Below, one piece after another: positions 42,237 to 50,423 of a stretch of 64,000 nt of DNA. The DNA is taken from the NCBI RefSeq assembly GCF_008364795.1, contig NZ_VTTM01000003.1, positions 310,001 through 374,000 on the forward strand, in the 5' to 3' direction. The DNA is from Azospirillum oryzae (GTDB taxonomy: Bacteria; Pseudomonadota; Alphaproteobacteria; Azospirillales; Azospirillaceae). Both the position numbers and the translations under genes were made by a program. Position 1 is the first letter of the stretch, and every line of letters begins with the position of its first letter. Below the pieces are notes generated by a model that was given only the letters and a program-made list of their open reading frames with translations, did not search any database and had not been told where the DNA came from.

Positions 42237-42263
42237 GGAAGGGGGCTCCTGCTGCTGTTCCGG

Positions 42264-43490
42264 TCAGGCGACGGTGGCAAGGGATCCGGTGCCGTCGGCC
42301 GCGACACGGAAGCGGATGGCGCAGCGCGCCAGTTCGGCGGCGGCCACGGCTGCCTCCAGGGTGGGGGCGCTGGTGAGCGCGTGGCCGAGGCGGTCCTGGA
42401 AATCGCCGCGGCGGGCTATCAGCAGCGGGTATGCACGGTAGAGCCGCAGGTCGCGCAGGAAGGGCGCACCCCGTGCCGCCTCCAGACCCTCGGTGGCGAA
42501 CCACAGTCCGTCGTCGGGTGGCGTGAGGAAGCGGATCGCCGCGTGCTCCTGCCGGGTCGGCGTCACCTCCGGCGTCCGGCCGACGGCCAGTTCGACGGTC
42601 GCCCGGATGAGGTCGATGCCGGTGGCCTGACGGACGAGCTCGGGGATGAATCCCCCGGCCAGCCGCGGGTTGACCTCCATCAGGTGCGGGCCGTCCTCGC
42701 CAAGGCGAAGCTCGACATGCAGCGGCCCCCAGGTGAGGCCGAGCGCCCGCGTAGCGGCCAGCGCGAAGCCCGCGATCCGATCTGCCACTGTCGAGGCGAG
42801 AGGTGCCGGGAAATCGTGGCCCATCTCAACGAAGTGCGGCAGGGCGCCCAGGTGCTTGCGGGTCACGCCGATGACCGCGTCGTGGAAGATTTCCACCGAA
42901 TACTCGTCGCCCCGGACGACCTCCTCGACCAGCAGCGCGCCACACGTCGGGTCGGCGAGCAACACTCTGGCGTGGGCCGCCACCTCGGCCATCGTGGCGC
43001 AGAGCCGGACGCCGACGCTGCCCGATCCGGCCACCGGCTTCAGGACAACGGGCAATCCGATGCCGATGGCGGCCTGGACGGCATCGGCGACGCCGCTGAC
43101 CTCGGCATGGCGCACTTGGTCGATACCGGCTTCGTCCAGGCGGCGGCGCTGGGTCGCCTTGTTGCGGCAGGCGGCCACTGCGTCAGCATCCGGTCCCGGT
43201 AGGCCGAGGTCGGCGGCCAAGCGGGCGGCGGTGGCGATGAAATACTCCGAACTGGAGGTGATCCCGGCCACCCCCTCGCTGCGCGCCAGTTGCTGCACCA
43301 GCGAGCGCAGGACGGTCAGGTCCGCCGTGTTCGCCTCGATGCTGCGGATGGCGTCTTCGGCGACATAGGGATAGCGCCCGGGCTGGCGACCAATCAGCAC
43401 CGGCTCGAAGCCGAGGGCACGGGCGGTTTGGGCGAATAGGCGGCCGGTGCCGGACGTGTTGCTCTCGATGAACAGCAGGAGGCGCGGCAT
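42264..43490 (-). CDS. ATP-grasp carboxylate-amine ligase (408 aa)
   Basis: The ATG at 43490 overlaps the stop of the PLP enzyme gene (TGATG). ATP-grasp hallmarks are present: an N-terminal Rossmann half, IGIGLPVVLKPVAGSGSVGV for the K-P glycine-rich loop, GALLVEEVVRGDEYSVEIFH, LTWGPLHVELRLGEDGPHLM and EVNPRLAGGFIPELVRQATG with the metal-binding E-x-N. Such enzymes join a carboxylate to an amine through an acyl phosphate, as in dipeptide ligases of antibiotic pathways. The substrates are unknown, but the operon suggests a diamino acid. The enzyme appears complete and active. Confidence 0.9.
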   Translation of the reverse strand: MPRLLLFIESNTSGTGRLFAQTARALGFEPVLIGRQPGRYPYVAEDAIRSIEANTADLTVLRSLVQQLARSEGVAGITSSSEYFIATAARLAADLGLPGPDADAVAACRNKATQRRRLDEAGIDQVRHAEVSGVADAVQAAIGIGLPVVLKPVAGSGSVGVRLCATMAEVAAHARVLLADPTCGALLVEEVVRGDEYSVEIFHDAVIGVTRKHLGALPHFVEMGHDFPAPLASTVADRIAGFALAATRALGLTWGPLHVELRLGEDGPHLMEVNPRLAGGFIPELVRQATGIDLIRATVELAVGRTPEVTPTRQEHAAIRFLTPPDDGLWFATEGLEAARGAPFLRDLRLYRAYPLLIARRGDFQDRLGHALTSAPTLEAAVAAAELARCAIRFRVAADGTGSLATVA

Positions 43491-44575
43491 CACGCGGCCT
43501 CCGCGAGGTCGTGCGCAACCGGGGTGCCTGCCGCCAGCACCTCGTCTAGCATCCGGCGGTCCCAGCGGAAGCTGCTCCAGCTGGGCCGGACGTCGCTGGG
43601 ATGCGCCACCGGTTGCGGGGCTTCGGGCAGCACGCCGGTCCAGCCCGGCAGCGCGGCGAGCCAGTCGTCATTGTAGATGGTGGCGACGTAGCGATGGCCC
43701 TCGTCGGGGAACAGCGTCACCACCTTGCGGTCGGGATGGGTGCGCGCCCACCAATCGGCCACCAGGTATGCTGCTCCGCTGGTGCCGCCCTGGTAGAGCG
43801 CATGGTGCTGGTGCAGGCGGCGGGTGGCCAGGAACGCCTCGGCGGCGCCGACCCAATGGACCTCGTCGAACTGGCGGTGGTCGACGTTCGGCGGCACCAG
43901 GCTGTTGCCGAGGCCGCGCAGCAGCCGCTTGCCGTCGGGCTGGCCGAAGACGACGCTGTTGGGGGTGTCGACGCCGATGACGTGGAGATCGGGGTTGAGG
44001 TGGCGCAGGAAGCGGGCGATGCCCGACATCGAGCCGCCGGAGCCGACGGTGCCGACGAGGCAGTCGACATGACCGAGGCGTTCGGCAATCTGCTCGGCCA
44101 CCTCGGCATAAGCCCGCGGGTTGTCGGCGTTGCCATACTGGGACGGGCAGAAGCTGCCCGGATTGGCCTCCAGCGCGGCGCGCAGCCGGTCGAGGCGGGC
44201 GGTCTGGAAGCCGCCGATCTCATAGGGCGTCTCGACGATCTCCAGCGTGACACCCAGTTCCAGCAGGCGCTTGTGCAGGTGCTCGTCGATGGCCGGGTCG
44301 CTGACCAGGATGAGGCGGTAGCCGCGCACCGCCGCCAGCATGGCGAGTGCCAGCCCGAAGGTCCCCGACGTCGTCTCGCAGATGGTGCCGCCGGGCTTCA
44401 GGCGGCCGTCAGCCGCCGCGCGGTCCAGCATGTGACGCGCCGGGAGCAGCTTCATCAGGAAGAAGGCGGCGCCATGCAGGTTGTCCGTCAGCCGCACCAA
44501 ACGGGGGAGCTCATAGTCGGGAAAGCCTCGGGACTCGCGGGACAGGGGCTGGGACATCGTCATCTCAAGCGACAT
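43490..44575 (-). CDS. Cysteine synthase-like PLP-dependent enzyme (361 aa)
   Basis: The ATG at 44575 has GAGG 6 nt upstream and overlaps the GHMP kinase gene by 11 bp. Beta-family PLP fold: AFFLMKLLPARHMLDRAA holds the PLP lysine region, TICETTSGTFGLALAMLAAV the substrate loop, VDCLVGTVGSGGSMSGIARF the glycine-rich phosphate-binding loop, and TSGAAYLVADWWA the C-terminal part. Family members carry out beta-replacement on O-activated serine or threonine. With the GHMP kinase in the same operon, an O-phospho-amino acid is the likely substrate and an amine such as aspartate the incoming nucleophile, by analogy with SbnA of staphyloferrin B assembly (which uses glutamate). Confidence 0.88.
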   Translation of the reverse strand: MSLEMTMSQPLSRESRGFPDYELPRLVRLTDNLHGAAFFLMKLLPARHMLDRAAADGRLKPGGTICETTSGTFGLALAMLAAVRGYRLILVSDPAIDEHLHKRLLELGVTLEIVETPYEIGGFQTARLDRLRAALEANPGSFCPSQYGNADNPRAYAEVAEQIAERLGHVDCLVGTVGSGGSMSGIARFLRHLNPDLHVIGVDTPNSVVFGQPDGKRLLRGLGNSLVPPNVDHRQFDEVHWVGAAEAFLATRRLHQHHALYQGGTSGAAYLVADWWARTHPDRKVVTLFPDEGHRYVATIYNDDWLAALPGWTGVLPEAPQPVAHPSDVRPSWSSFRWDRRMLDEVLAAGTPVAHDLAEAA

Positions 44576-45530
44576 GGCGGACCTCGGCGGCATCGGTGCG
44601 GAAATGGAGAGCGGGGGGCAGGCCGATGTCGTCGAGCTTGGCGGCCGCCTCGGCGACCCGGCGGACCGTGGCCGGGTTGCGGGGGTCGAAGAGCAGGCCG
44701 ACGACGGTGCCGCTGTGGGCGACCTGGATGCCGAGCGCCCCAGCGGAGGTCGCGATGGCGTTGATCTCCTCGAAGGCGGGCTTGGGCAGATGGCGCTGGG
44801 AGATGCGGGCGCTGGCCGTGGCGACTCGGCCGAGCAGCGCCGCGTCGCCGATGCGGATCGCCCGCCGCAGCATGCCGCGCAGCGGCCGGAAGGCCTGGAT
44901 CTCCCACTCGTCGTAGTCGGCGGGAGGCTGCTTCACGGTATCCACAAGGGCGCCGGGAGCCGTGTTGACGCTGAGGACCTCCAGCGGCGGCAGGGCGGGG
45001 CCGAGATGCTCCAGCACGTTGCCCTCGCGCTGGGCGAAGAGTACGGCGAGGTCTCCATGCATGATGCTGTCGCTGGCCGTTTCCGCTCGAACGGCCAGCC
45101 GGGCGACCTCGTCGGCCCCGAGGGCCGCGCCATGGGCGTCGGCGACGGCGCGGATGGCGGCCACCACATCGGCGGTCGAGGACCCCATGCCGAGGCCGAC
45201 GGGGATGGTGCTCTCCACCGTCAGGTGGCCACCCTGGTCATGCAGGCCCAGGCTGTCCAGCGTCAGCCGCGCGGCCTCGGCCGCCTTGAGCTTGTCGTCC
45301 GGGACGGTGACCAGATTTCCCGGTGCCGGGCGGAAGACGGCGGTGGATGAAACGATGTTGCACGGGAGCGTGACGAGACCGCGGTGCAGGCGGCCTGCAT
45401 CGTCCGGGAAGATTCCCTGGAGGATCTCGCCGTGATGGCCGTTGACTTGGCCGAAACCGTGTTCCTTTTGCTGAGTTCCCCTGGTGCCAAGGCGCACGGA
45501 GGCAAACCGAGAGATCACATCTCCGGGCAT
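44565..45530 (-). CDS. GHMP kinase, L-threonine kinase PduX-like (321 aa)
   Basis: Opens with NGHHGEILQGIFPDDAGRLH, the characteristic N-terminal motif of PduX-type threonine kinases (G-x-x-G-E-x-x-Q-G). The GHMP ATP loop is STIPVGLGMGSSTADVVAAI at about 110-129. HSGTVVGLLFDP matches the C-terminal motif 3. The enzyme transfers phosphate to the side-chain hydroxyl of threonine or a similar amino acid. In cobalamin routes this feeds aminopropanol synthesis. Here it is the first gene of an operon with a cysteine-synthase-like enzyme, so it probably activates Thr or Ser for beta-replacement. An AGAGG site lies 7 nt before the ATG. The start faces the Lrp gene. Confidence 0.85.
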   Translation of the reverse strand: MPGDVISRFASVRLGTRGTQQKEHGFGQVNGHHGEILQGIFPDDAGRLHRGLVTLPCNIVSSTAVFRPAPGNLVTVPDDKLKAAEAARLTLDSLGLHDQGGHLTVESTIPVGLGMGSSTADVVAAIRAVADAHGAALGADEVARLAVRAETASDSIMHGDLAVLFAQREGNVLEHLGPALPPLEVLSVNTAPGALVDTVKQPPADYDEWEIQAFRPLRGMLRRAIRIGDAALLGRVATASARISQRHLPKPAFEEINAIATSAGALGIQVAHSGTVVGLLFDPRNPATVRRVAEAAAKLDDIGLPPALHFRTDAAEVRHVA

Positions 45531-45759
45531 TCGAAACCTCTTCGCTGAATGGGTCAGTTTCTATTGTTGGTGTTTAGGTGAGTGTCCCCGGCCTAACGGG
45601 GATAATTATCTACTATTGGGAAGATGTTTGCGCCGCGGCGCAGTTCATTGCGTCGTGATGAGCAGACTGTAGCGCCATCTGGGCGGTATGAAATTTCTAA
45701 TTCTGCCACTCGATTTGCCACGATGGAAAAATTGACGCCGCATCGCGCGACACTCATAA

Positions 45760-45778
45760 GTGTGAAATCTCTTCACAC
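45760..45778. promoter_or_regulatory. Perfect 19-bp palindrome upstream of the Lrp gene
   Basis: GTGTGAA (45760-45766) and TTCACAC (45772-45778) are exact reverse complements around a 5-bp centre, ATCTC. The site sits 13 bp before the ATG of the Lrp-type regulator, so binding there would block its translation start region or promoter. Lrp/AsnC proteins bind such inverted repeats. The 261-bp divergent gap also contains AT-rich promoter-like sequence (TAATTATCTACTATT near 45602) and a small CCCCG/CGGGG hairpin near 45585-45601. Confidence 0.55.
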
Positions 45779-45791
45779 GAGCAGTTGCCCC

Positions 45792-46265
45792 ATGCCTGAC
45801 ATCGAACTTGACCAGATCGACCGGAAGATCATCAACCTGCTTCAGGGGAACAGCCAGATCACCAACCTGGAGCTCGCCGACGCGGTTGCGGTGTCGCCGC
45901 CGACCTGTCTGCGCCGGGTCCGCCGGTTGCGCGAGGCTGGGGTCATCGCCAAGGATGTCGCGATCGTCGATCCCAGCAAGCTCGGCAGCCACATCCAGCT
46001 GATTGTGACCGTCGAGCTCAAGGGCGACGACCGGGTATTGATGGATGCCTTCGAGAAGACCATCCACGCCCAGGACTGCGTGATGCAGTGCTATCTGGTC
46101 ACTGGGTCAACCGACTATGTCCTGGTGGTCTGCGTCAGGAACATGAGCGAGTTCGAGAAATTCGCCCGGGCGACGCTCTATGCCAGTCCGTTGGTCAAGC
46201 GGTTCATCACTCTGACGGTGATCAGCCGGGTCAAGTACGAGACCAGGATCCCAATCGACGGCTGA
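45792..46265 (+). CDS. Lrp/AsnC-family transcriptional regulator
   Basis: 157 residues from the ATG at 45792; the longer frame upstream crosses the operator and is not used. The HTH (DQIDRKIINLLQGNSQITNL, ELADAVAVSPPTCLRRVRRL) is followed by the RAM ligand domain (IQLIVTVELKGDDRVLMDAF, then CVMQCYLVTGSTDYVLVVCV and RATLYASPLVKRFITLTVIS). It is divergent from the GHMP-kinase-led operon and likely controls it in response to an amino acid, and also represses itself through the 19-bp palindrome. Confidence 0.92.
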   Translation: MPDIELDQIDRKIINLLQGNSQITNLELADAVAVSPPTCLRRVRRLREAGVIAKDVAIVDPSKLGSHIQLIVTVELKGDDRVLMDAFEKTIHAQDCVMQCYLVTGSTDYVLVVCVRNMSEFEKFARATLYASPLVKRFITLTVISRVKYETRIPIDG

Positions 46266-46278
46266 ACAGATGCTGGCC

Positions 46279-46746
46279 TCACCGATACTTCCACATCCCC
46301 ACCCGTTCGGTCCGAGCGGCCTGTTCCTGGAGTTCGTAGAACCCCGCGCTCTCGGCCCGGTCGTCCGTCGCCCATCCCGAGGTGATCATCAGGTGGCCGA
46401 GGTCAGCGCCATCGACCGAGCATTGGGCGCTGACCGGCTTGTCCGGGCTGCCGTCCTTTACGATGCAGATGACATCAACGTTGCCGATGAGCGCCTGGAG
46501 TAGGCGGCGGGATACCCTGGCGCAGGGCTCCCCCTGGCCATTTCCATGGCACAGGGCATCGGCCTCTGGTGCCCGGACGCCCCAGAGATGGATGTCCCGT
46601 CCTTCCACTTCGATCCGGTCTCCGGCGATCACGGAGATCTCGGCCGCGAGGGTTGCGTGACCGGCCAAAGGCATCAGCATGGCGGCAAGAGCAATTAGGT
46701 GAAATCCGCGGAGCGCTGCGGATGGCAGGTTCATGCGCCTACTCAT
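46279..46746 (-). CDS. Secreted SNase-like (thermonuclease-fold) protein, active site altered (155 aa)
   Basis: Signal peptide LIALAAMLMPLAGHATLAAE, then an OB-fold of the staphylococcal nuclease type: SVIAGDRIEVEGRDIHLWGV, R-A-P-E-A-D-A-L-C, CARVSRRLLQAL, VSAQCSVDGADLGHLMITSG and WATDD. In active enzymes the first strand ends R-L-x-G-I-D-A-P-E. Here the catalytic Arg position is I-H and the Asp position is Arg (GVRAPE), so nuclease action is doubtful. C-terminal AARTERVGMWKY fits the family. It is convergent with the Lrp gene. Many such proteins occur in alphaproteobacteria, and their role is unknown. Confidence 0.7.
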   Translation of the reverse strand: MSRRMNLPSAALRGFHLIALAAMLMPLAGHATLAAEISVIAGDRIEVEGRDIHLWGVRAPEADALCHGNGQGEPCARVSRRLLQALIGNVDVICIVKDGSPDKPVSAQCSVDGADLGHLMITSGWATDDRAESAGFYELQEQAARTERVGMWKYR

Positions 46747-46917
46747 GAGGGAACGGCTGTAGCTTAATGCTACCGAACAGCCACGTCTTCGTCATGCAGG
46801 AATTTCCCCTTCCCGCCAAGCGCCCGCCGAAAGGTCGCTTGCTTGGCTGCCGGAGCCTGTTCATTGTCCAGGCGTGCATTTTCGTGGGGTCTGCTGGTGT
46901 TCGTCGTGAGCAAGGAG

Positions 46918-47112
46918 ATGGCGGAAGCCGTGCAGCGTGTCTTCCATGAGCAGGGTGAATGGCCCGCCGTGGCGGAACTGCGCCGCCATGTCCACATCGC
47001 TGACAACGCCAGTGCCTTGCAGGCGGTCAGGGCCATCGCCTCTTGGCGCACCCTTCCCGCCGAGCCACCGGCGCGGCACCATGAGGCGAAGGACGGCCGG
47101 GCAGACACGTAA
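46918..47112 (+). CDS. Small hypothetical protein (64 aa)
   Basis: A short frame with good codon use: AEAVQRVFHEQGEWPAVAEL, RRHVHIADNASALQAVRAIA, SWRTLPAEPPARHHE. The ATG at 46918 is used, though GTG at 46906 and TTG at 46843 are also in frame and none has a well-spaced ribosome site. It ends 18 bp before a terminator-like hairpin, which supports a real transcript. It is helical and basic; no family is assigned. Confidence 0.4.
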   Translation: MAEAVQRVFHEQGEWPAVAELRRHVHIADNASALQAVRAIASWRTLPAEPPARHHEAKDGRADT

Positions 47113-47129
47113 AGCAGCTATCGTGTCAA

Positions 47130-47160
47130 AGCCCCCTCGGCATGCAAAACGACGGGGGCT
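47130..47160 (+). terminator. GC-rich hairpin, probable intrinsic terminator
   Basis: AGCCCCC (47130-47136) pairs with GGGGGCT (47154-47160), extended by a TCG/CGA pair inside the stem. There is no T-run after it, so efficiency is uncertain. It follows the small gene ending at 47112. The remaining gap to 47419 shows no gene. Confidence 0.45.
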
Positions 47161-47419
47161 GGGTGATGGATTGTGTGAGTATCCCTGTATGCATTCGACC
47201 TAAATGCGCTCTTAAACGCAGATTTTCGCCGTTCTCGCTGGGAGTTTGCACCAAGGCCACCCGGTTCCGGCCGCTTCGTCACGTTCCATTGGACTTCAAG
47301 GCGCTTTATCCGACGCCAAACCTGTCTGAGTGCCTTGTTGGCGGTCTATGGAGGCGCAACTCATCAGCTGCTTGGGCCTGACAAGGTGGTGTGCGTCGTC
47401 CTCGGTCGAACCTGTCAAC

Positions 47420-48289
47420 TCATGGTCCACTTTCCGTAGCCAGGAATACCAGGAGTTCCCGGGCAAGTTCCTCCGGCGCCTCCTCGGCCATATGGTGCCC
47501 GCAGTCCAGGCCGCGGCCACGCAGATCGGGCGCCCAAGGCCGCCAGACCGAGAGGACATCGCCATAGAGAGCTTCGAGGTCATCGCGCAGCGACCACAGG
47601 GCGAGGGTCGGGCAGGCAAGGGTCCGCCCCGCCTGCCGGTCCGCTTCGTCATGCTCGCGGTCGATGCCGAGGCCTGCGCGGTAGTCCCCCATCATGCCGT
47701 GGATCGTGTCCGGGTCGTGGATGGCCGCCCGGTAGTCGACATAGGCCTCGGCACCCATCATGTCAGACGAGCCGCCGTACCAAGCTTCCGGATCGGTCAG
47801 GATCGCCCGCTCCGGCTTGTTTGGCTGGCCGTAGAAGAACCAGTGCCACCAGGCCTGGGCGAAGCGGGCATCGCAACGTCCCAGTGCCTCGGCGATGGGC
47901 ACGCCATCCAGCACCGCCAAATGCGTGATCGCCTGAGGATGGTCCATCGCCGTGCGGAAGGCTGTGTAGGAACCCCGGTCATGCCCGACGATGGCGAAGC
48001 GGTCGAAGCCGAGGCGGTGCATCAGCGCGACGCAGTCACGGGCCTTTGCACGCTTGGATGATCCTTCATGATCCGGCGTATCGGTGGGCTTCGACGACTG
48101 GCCGAAGGCACGAAGGTCGGGGCAGACGACGGTGTGATTCGCCGCAAGCAGAGGGGCGACGCGGTGCCATGTGGCATGGGTGCGGGGATGCCCGTGGAGA
48201 AGCAGCACCGGCGGGCCATTCCCGCCATAGCGCACACGTAAGGTAGCCTCCGGCAGATCCACCATCTCAAGACGGAAGCCTTCGAACAT
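47420..48289 (-). CDS. Alpha/beta hydrolase of the haloalkane/haloacetate dehalogenase type (289 aa)
   Basis: The ATG at 48289 has GGAGACG upstream, and the frame before it is not protein-like. The core is YGGNGPPVLLLHGHPRTHAT (oxyanion strand), DLRAFGQSSKPTDTPDHEGS, then FAIVGHDRGSYTAFRTAMDH with the Asp nucleophile in H-D-R-G, and DCGHHMAEEAPEELARELLV with the catalytic His. In fluoroacetate dehalogenases the loop is HDRGGR; here S-Y replaces G-R, so the second carboxylate-binding Arg is absent and the substrate is probably a haloalkane or an ester-like compound. Reaction: hydrolysis of a carbon-halogen or related bond in the cytoplasm. Confidence 0.8.
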   Translation of the reverse strand: MFEGFRLEMVDLPEATLRVRYGGNGPPVLLLHGHPRTHATWHRVAPLLAANHTVVCPDLRAFGQSSKPTDTPDHEGSSKRAKARDCVALMHRLGFDRFAIVGHDRGSYTAFRTAMDHPQAITHLAVLDGVPIAEALGRCDARFAQAWWHWFFYGQPNKPERAILTDPEAWYGGSSDMMGAEAYVDYRAAIHDPDTIHGMMGDYRAGLGIDREHDEADRQAGRTLACPTLALWSLRDDLEALYGDVLSVWRPWAPDLRGRGLDCGHHMAEEAPEELARELLVFLATESGP

Positions 48290-48767
48290 CGACGTCTCCG
48301 ATGGCATACAGCGTGGTGGCGAAGGACGCCGTTTCCCAGAACAGGCACCAAGCTGGCCCGTTCCGGTTCGCCACCATGGCCGAGCTCGGCATCGCGGCAT
48401 TGTCGCCGCGCATGGTACCATTCGGCGCCGTCGACGTAGGCCCGCGGCGGGGGCTTCCGGCCCTTCCGCGTCTGCCTGTGGGTTCTGCACACCAGGGTCG
48501 GAGACGGACAACCGCGCGCCGCGCTCGCGGCCTTATCGGCAGCGTTCAGGAGCGCGGTTCGAGGCTGATGGTTTCTTTACCCTGGGCAGATCCCATTAAG
48601 GAATCCAGGCCGGTATTCGGTCACGCGGTCAGCCATAAGCAGTGCCTCTCGCCAACTTGCCTTCAGTTCACATCTGGTGCGCGAGCCTTCACGAGAGAGT
48701 ACAATCTGCCTGTACGGCGGCGATGAAACTGCTACCCTTCGACGTCTGAACTGAAGCCCATGGACCG
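48290..48767. other. Intergenic region, no gene recognised
   Basis: Open frames occur on both strands, but none combines a start, ribosome site and protein-like sequence. The first part lies upstream of the hydrolase start, and the last about 100 bp upstream of the HNH gene, so it must carry two divergent promoters. No clear -35/-10 pair was chosen. Confidence 0.35.
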
Positions 48768-49697
48768 ATGAACGATCCCGACGCCTCTTTTCGGCTTGCT
48801 GCCTTCGAGCGCCTGAGGCTGTTGGTGCAGCTGCATGGTGGTTCGTTACCATGGAGCGTGGTCAACGAGGGCTTCGTCCACGAGGGTGCGCGAATTCATT
48901 TCGCTACCAAAGCCGAGGGCATCTTCAAACCGGCTCCGATGACGGGCGTGCTGAGCGTTACAACGGTGGTCCCGCGTGCCGGGCGGCGGGCTTGGTACCA
49001 TGACCAGCTTGAATCCGAAGCCAAGTTGGCGATGGCGGCGGATGGGTTGTCCTATGCCTTCAACGGCACCGATCCCGATAGCAGGCAAAACAGGCTCCTT
49101 CGCGACGCCAGGGACAGGCAACTGCCGATCATCTACTTCTTCGGTGTCGCCCCAGCGATATACGAGCCGATCTTCCCGTCCTACGTCGTGGAGTGGGATC
49201 CGAAGGCCCTGTCGGTGAAGCTCGCCCCGAAGCCTCTCGCAGACACCGCCACCCTCTGGACGCCGCCAAATCCGGACGAGCGCCGGTATGCTCTGAGGCA
49301 GGTCAAGCAGCGGCTACACCAGTCGGCATTCCGGGAGCGCGTGGTAGCGGCCTATGGCGGTCGGTGTGCGCTGACCGGCTTGCCTGAGGTGCGCCTGGTG
49401 GATGCCGCCCACATCATTCCCGACGGCGACGTCGAGCGCGGGCAGCCGGACATCCGCAATGGCATCTGCATGAGCAAGCTGCATCACGCTGCCTACGATG
49501 CGGATTTGATCGGCATCGACCCCGACCACCGCATCCACATCTCCGAGCGCCTACTCGAACAGCACGACGGACCGATGCTGGAACTCGGCCTGAAGGCACT
49601 AAAGGGACAGGTGATCCGGCCTCCGAAGGAAAAATCCCTGATGCCCGATCCAGAGCGCCTTGCACTCCGGTTCGAGCGGTTCAAGATGGCCGCCTGA
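48768..49697 (+). CDS. HNH endonuclease of the restriction type (309 aa)
   Basis: The C-terminal third carries the HNH motif: GRCALTGLPEVRLVDAAHII, PDGDVERGQPDIRNGICMSK, LHHAAYDADLIGID, with the two metal-binding histidines and the Asn of N-G-I-C. A helix and an RRYALRQVKQRLHQ segment precede it, typical of Type-II-like HNH restriction enzymes. The N-terminal 170 residues form a mixed domain (IYFFGVAPAIYEPIFPSYVV) that may recognise DNA. No methyltransferase lies next to it on the same strand, but a methyltransferase-HNH fusion is 730 bp downstream, so it could be a modification-dependent enzyme. Well-formed and likely active. Confidence 0.85.
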   Translation: MNDPDASFRLAAFERLRLLVQLHGGSLPWSVVNEGFVHEGARIHFATKAEGIFKPAPMTGVLSVTTVVPRAGRRAWYHDQLESEAKLAMAADGLSYAFNGTDPDSRQNRLLRDARDRQLPIIYFFGVAPAIYEPIFPSYVVEWDPKALSVKLAPKPLADTATLWTPPNPDERRYALRQVKQRLHQSAFRERVVAAYGGRCALTGLPEVRLVDAAHIIPDGDVERGQPDIRNGICMSKLHHAAYDADLIGIDPDHRIHISERLLEQHDGPMLELGLKALKGQVIRPPKEKSLMPDPERLALRFERFKMAA

Positions 49698-49762
49698 GTT
49701 TGCAGCCGATGACATTGGGCATGCTCAGCGACCGGAGCCGAAAACGTTATCCTTTTCCGACC

Positions 49763-50359
49763 TCAAGGCTGCGGTGTCTTTCCCGTTGCGCCCGGCCCGG
49801 ACAGGCCACGCCATTTCGACCACTGCGCCTTGGTGAGCCGCCAGATCTCGTGCTCGTTGTAGGCGGGATCGACGAACTTCGCTGGGGCAACGCCGACCAG
49901 AGTGGCGCCCGTCCTTGCCTTGATGTCGTGGGACCGCCGATTGCCAACGGCGTTGGTGAACACGAGGTGGTCAAATCCCAGATCCTGAAATGCGAAATCG
50001 GTGACGCGGACAACGGCCTCAGTCATGTAACCGCGCCCCCAGAAAGACCGACCGAGCCAGAAGCCCCTGTTCTCCGGCCGTCCTGGCCGCCAGAGGTCGA
50101 TGGCGCCTATGAGGCCGTCCACGTCCTTGAGATGCAGGCCCCATACCCAGCGATCCCGCCCCTGAACGGGAAGCACCTGATCGCGGATGAACGTCCTGAC
50201 ACCATCCTCGGGATATGGCCAAGGAATGACCGCGGAGAGATGGCGGACCACCTCGTAATCAATGAAGTTCCGCTCATAGGCTTTGACGTCCGCCTCAGTG
50301 ACGCCGCGCAGCGTGAGCCTCTCGGTGAACAGCTGGGGTATGAGGGGCTGGTTATCCAT
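49763..50359 (-). CDS. GNAT N-acetyltransferase, RimJ/RimL type (198 aa)
   Basis: Begins FTERLTLRGVTEADVKAYER, the typical RimJ/RimL opening, and continues VWGLHLKDVDGLIGAIDLWR, NRGFWLGRSFWGRGYMTEAV (acetyl-CoA pyrophosphate loop R/Q-x-x-G-x-G/A) and VFTNAVGNRRSHDIKARTGA with the C-terminal beta-bulge. It acetylates an amino group of a protein terminus or small molecule. It is flanked by HNH genes on the opposite strand, and nothing indicates a joint role. Confidence 0.88.
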   Translation of the reverse strand: MDNQPLIPQLFTERLTLRGVTEADVKAYERNFIDYEVVRHLSAVIPWPYPEDGVRTFIRDQVLPVQGRDRWVWGLHLKDVDGLIGAIDLWRPGRPENRGFWLGRSFWGRGYMTEAVVRVTDFAFQDLGFDHLVFTNAVGNRRSHDIKARTGATLVGVAPAKFVDPAYNEHEIWRLTKAQWSKWRGLSGPGATGKTPQP

Positions 50360-50423
50360 CGGTCAGCATTTCCAGGAAGCAGCTGCGGCGTAACCGGCCA
50401 AGAGCAGCCGGAGGTTGGAATTG

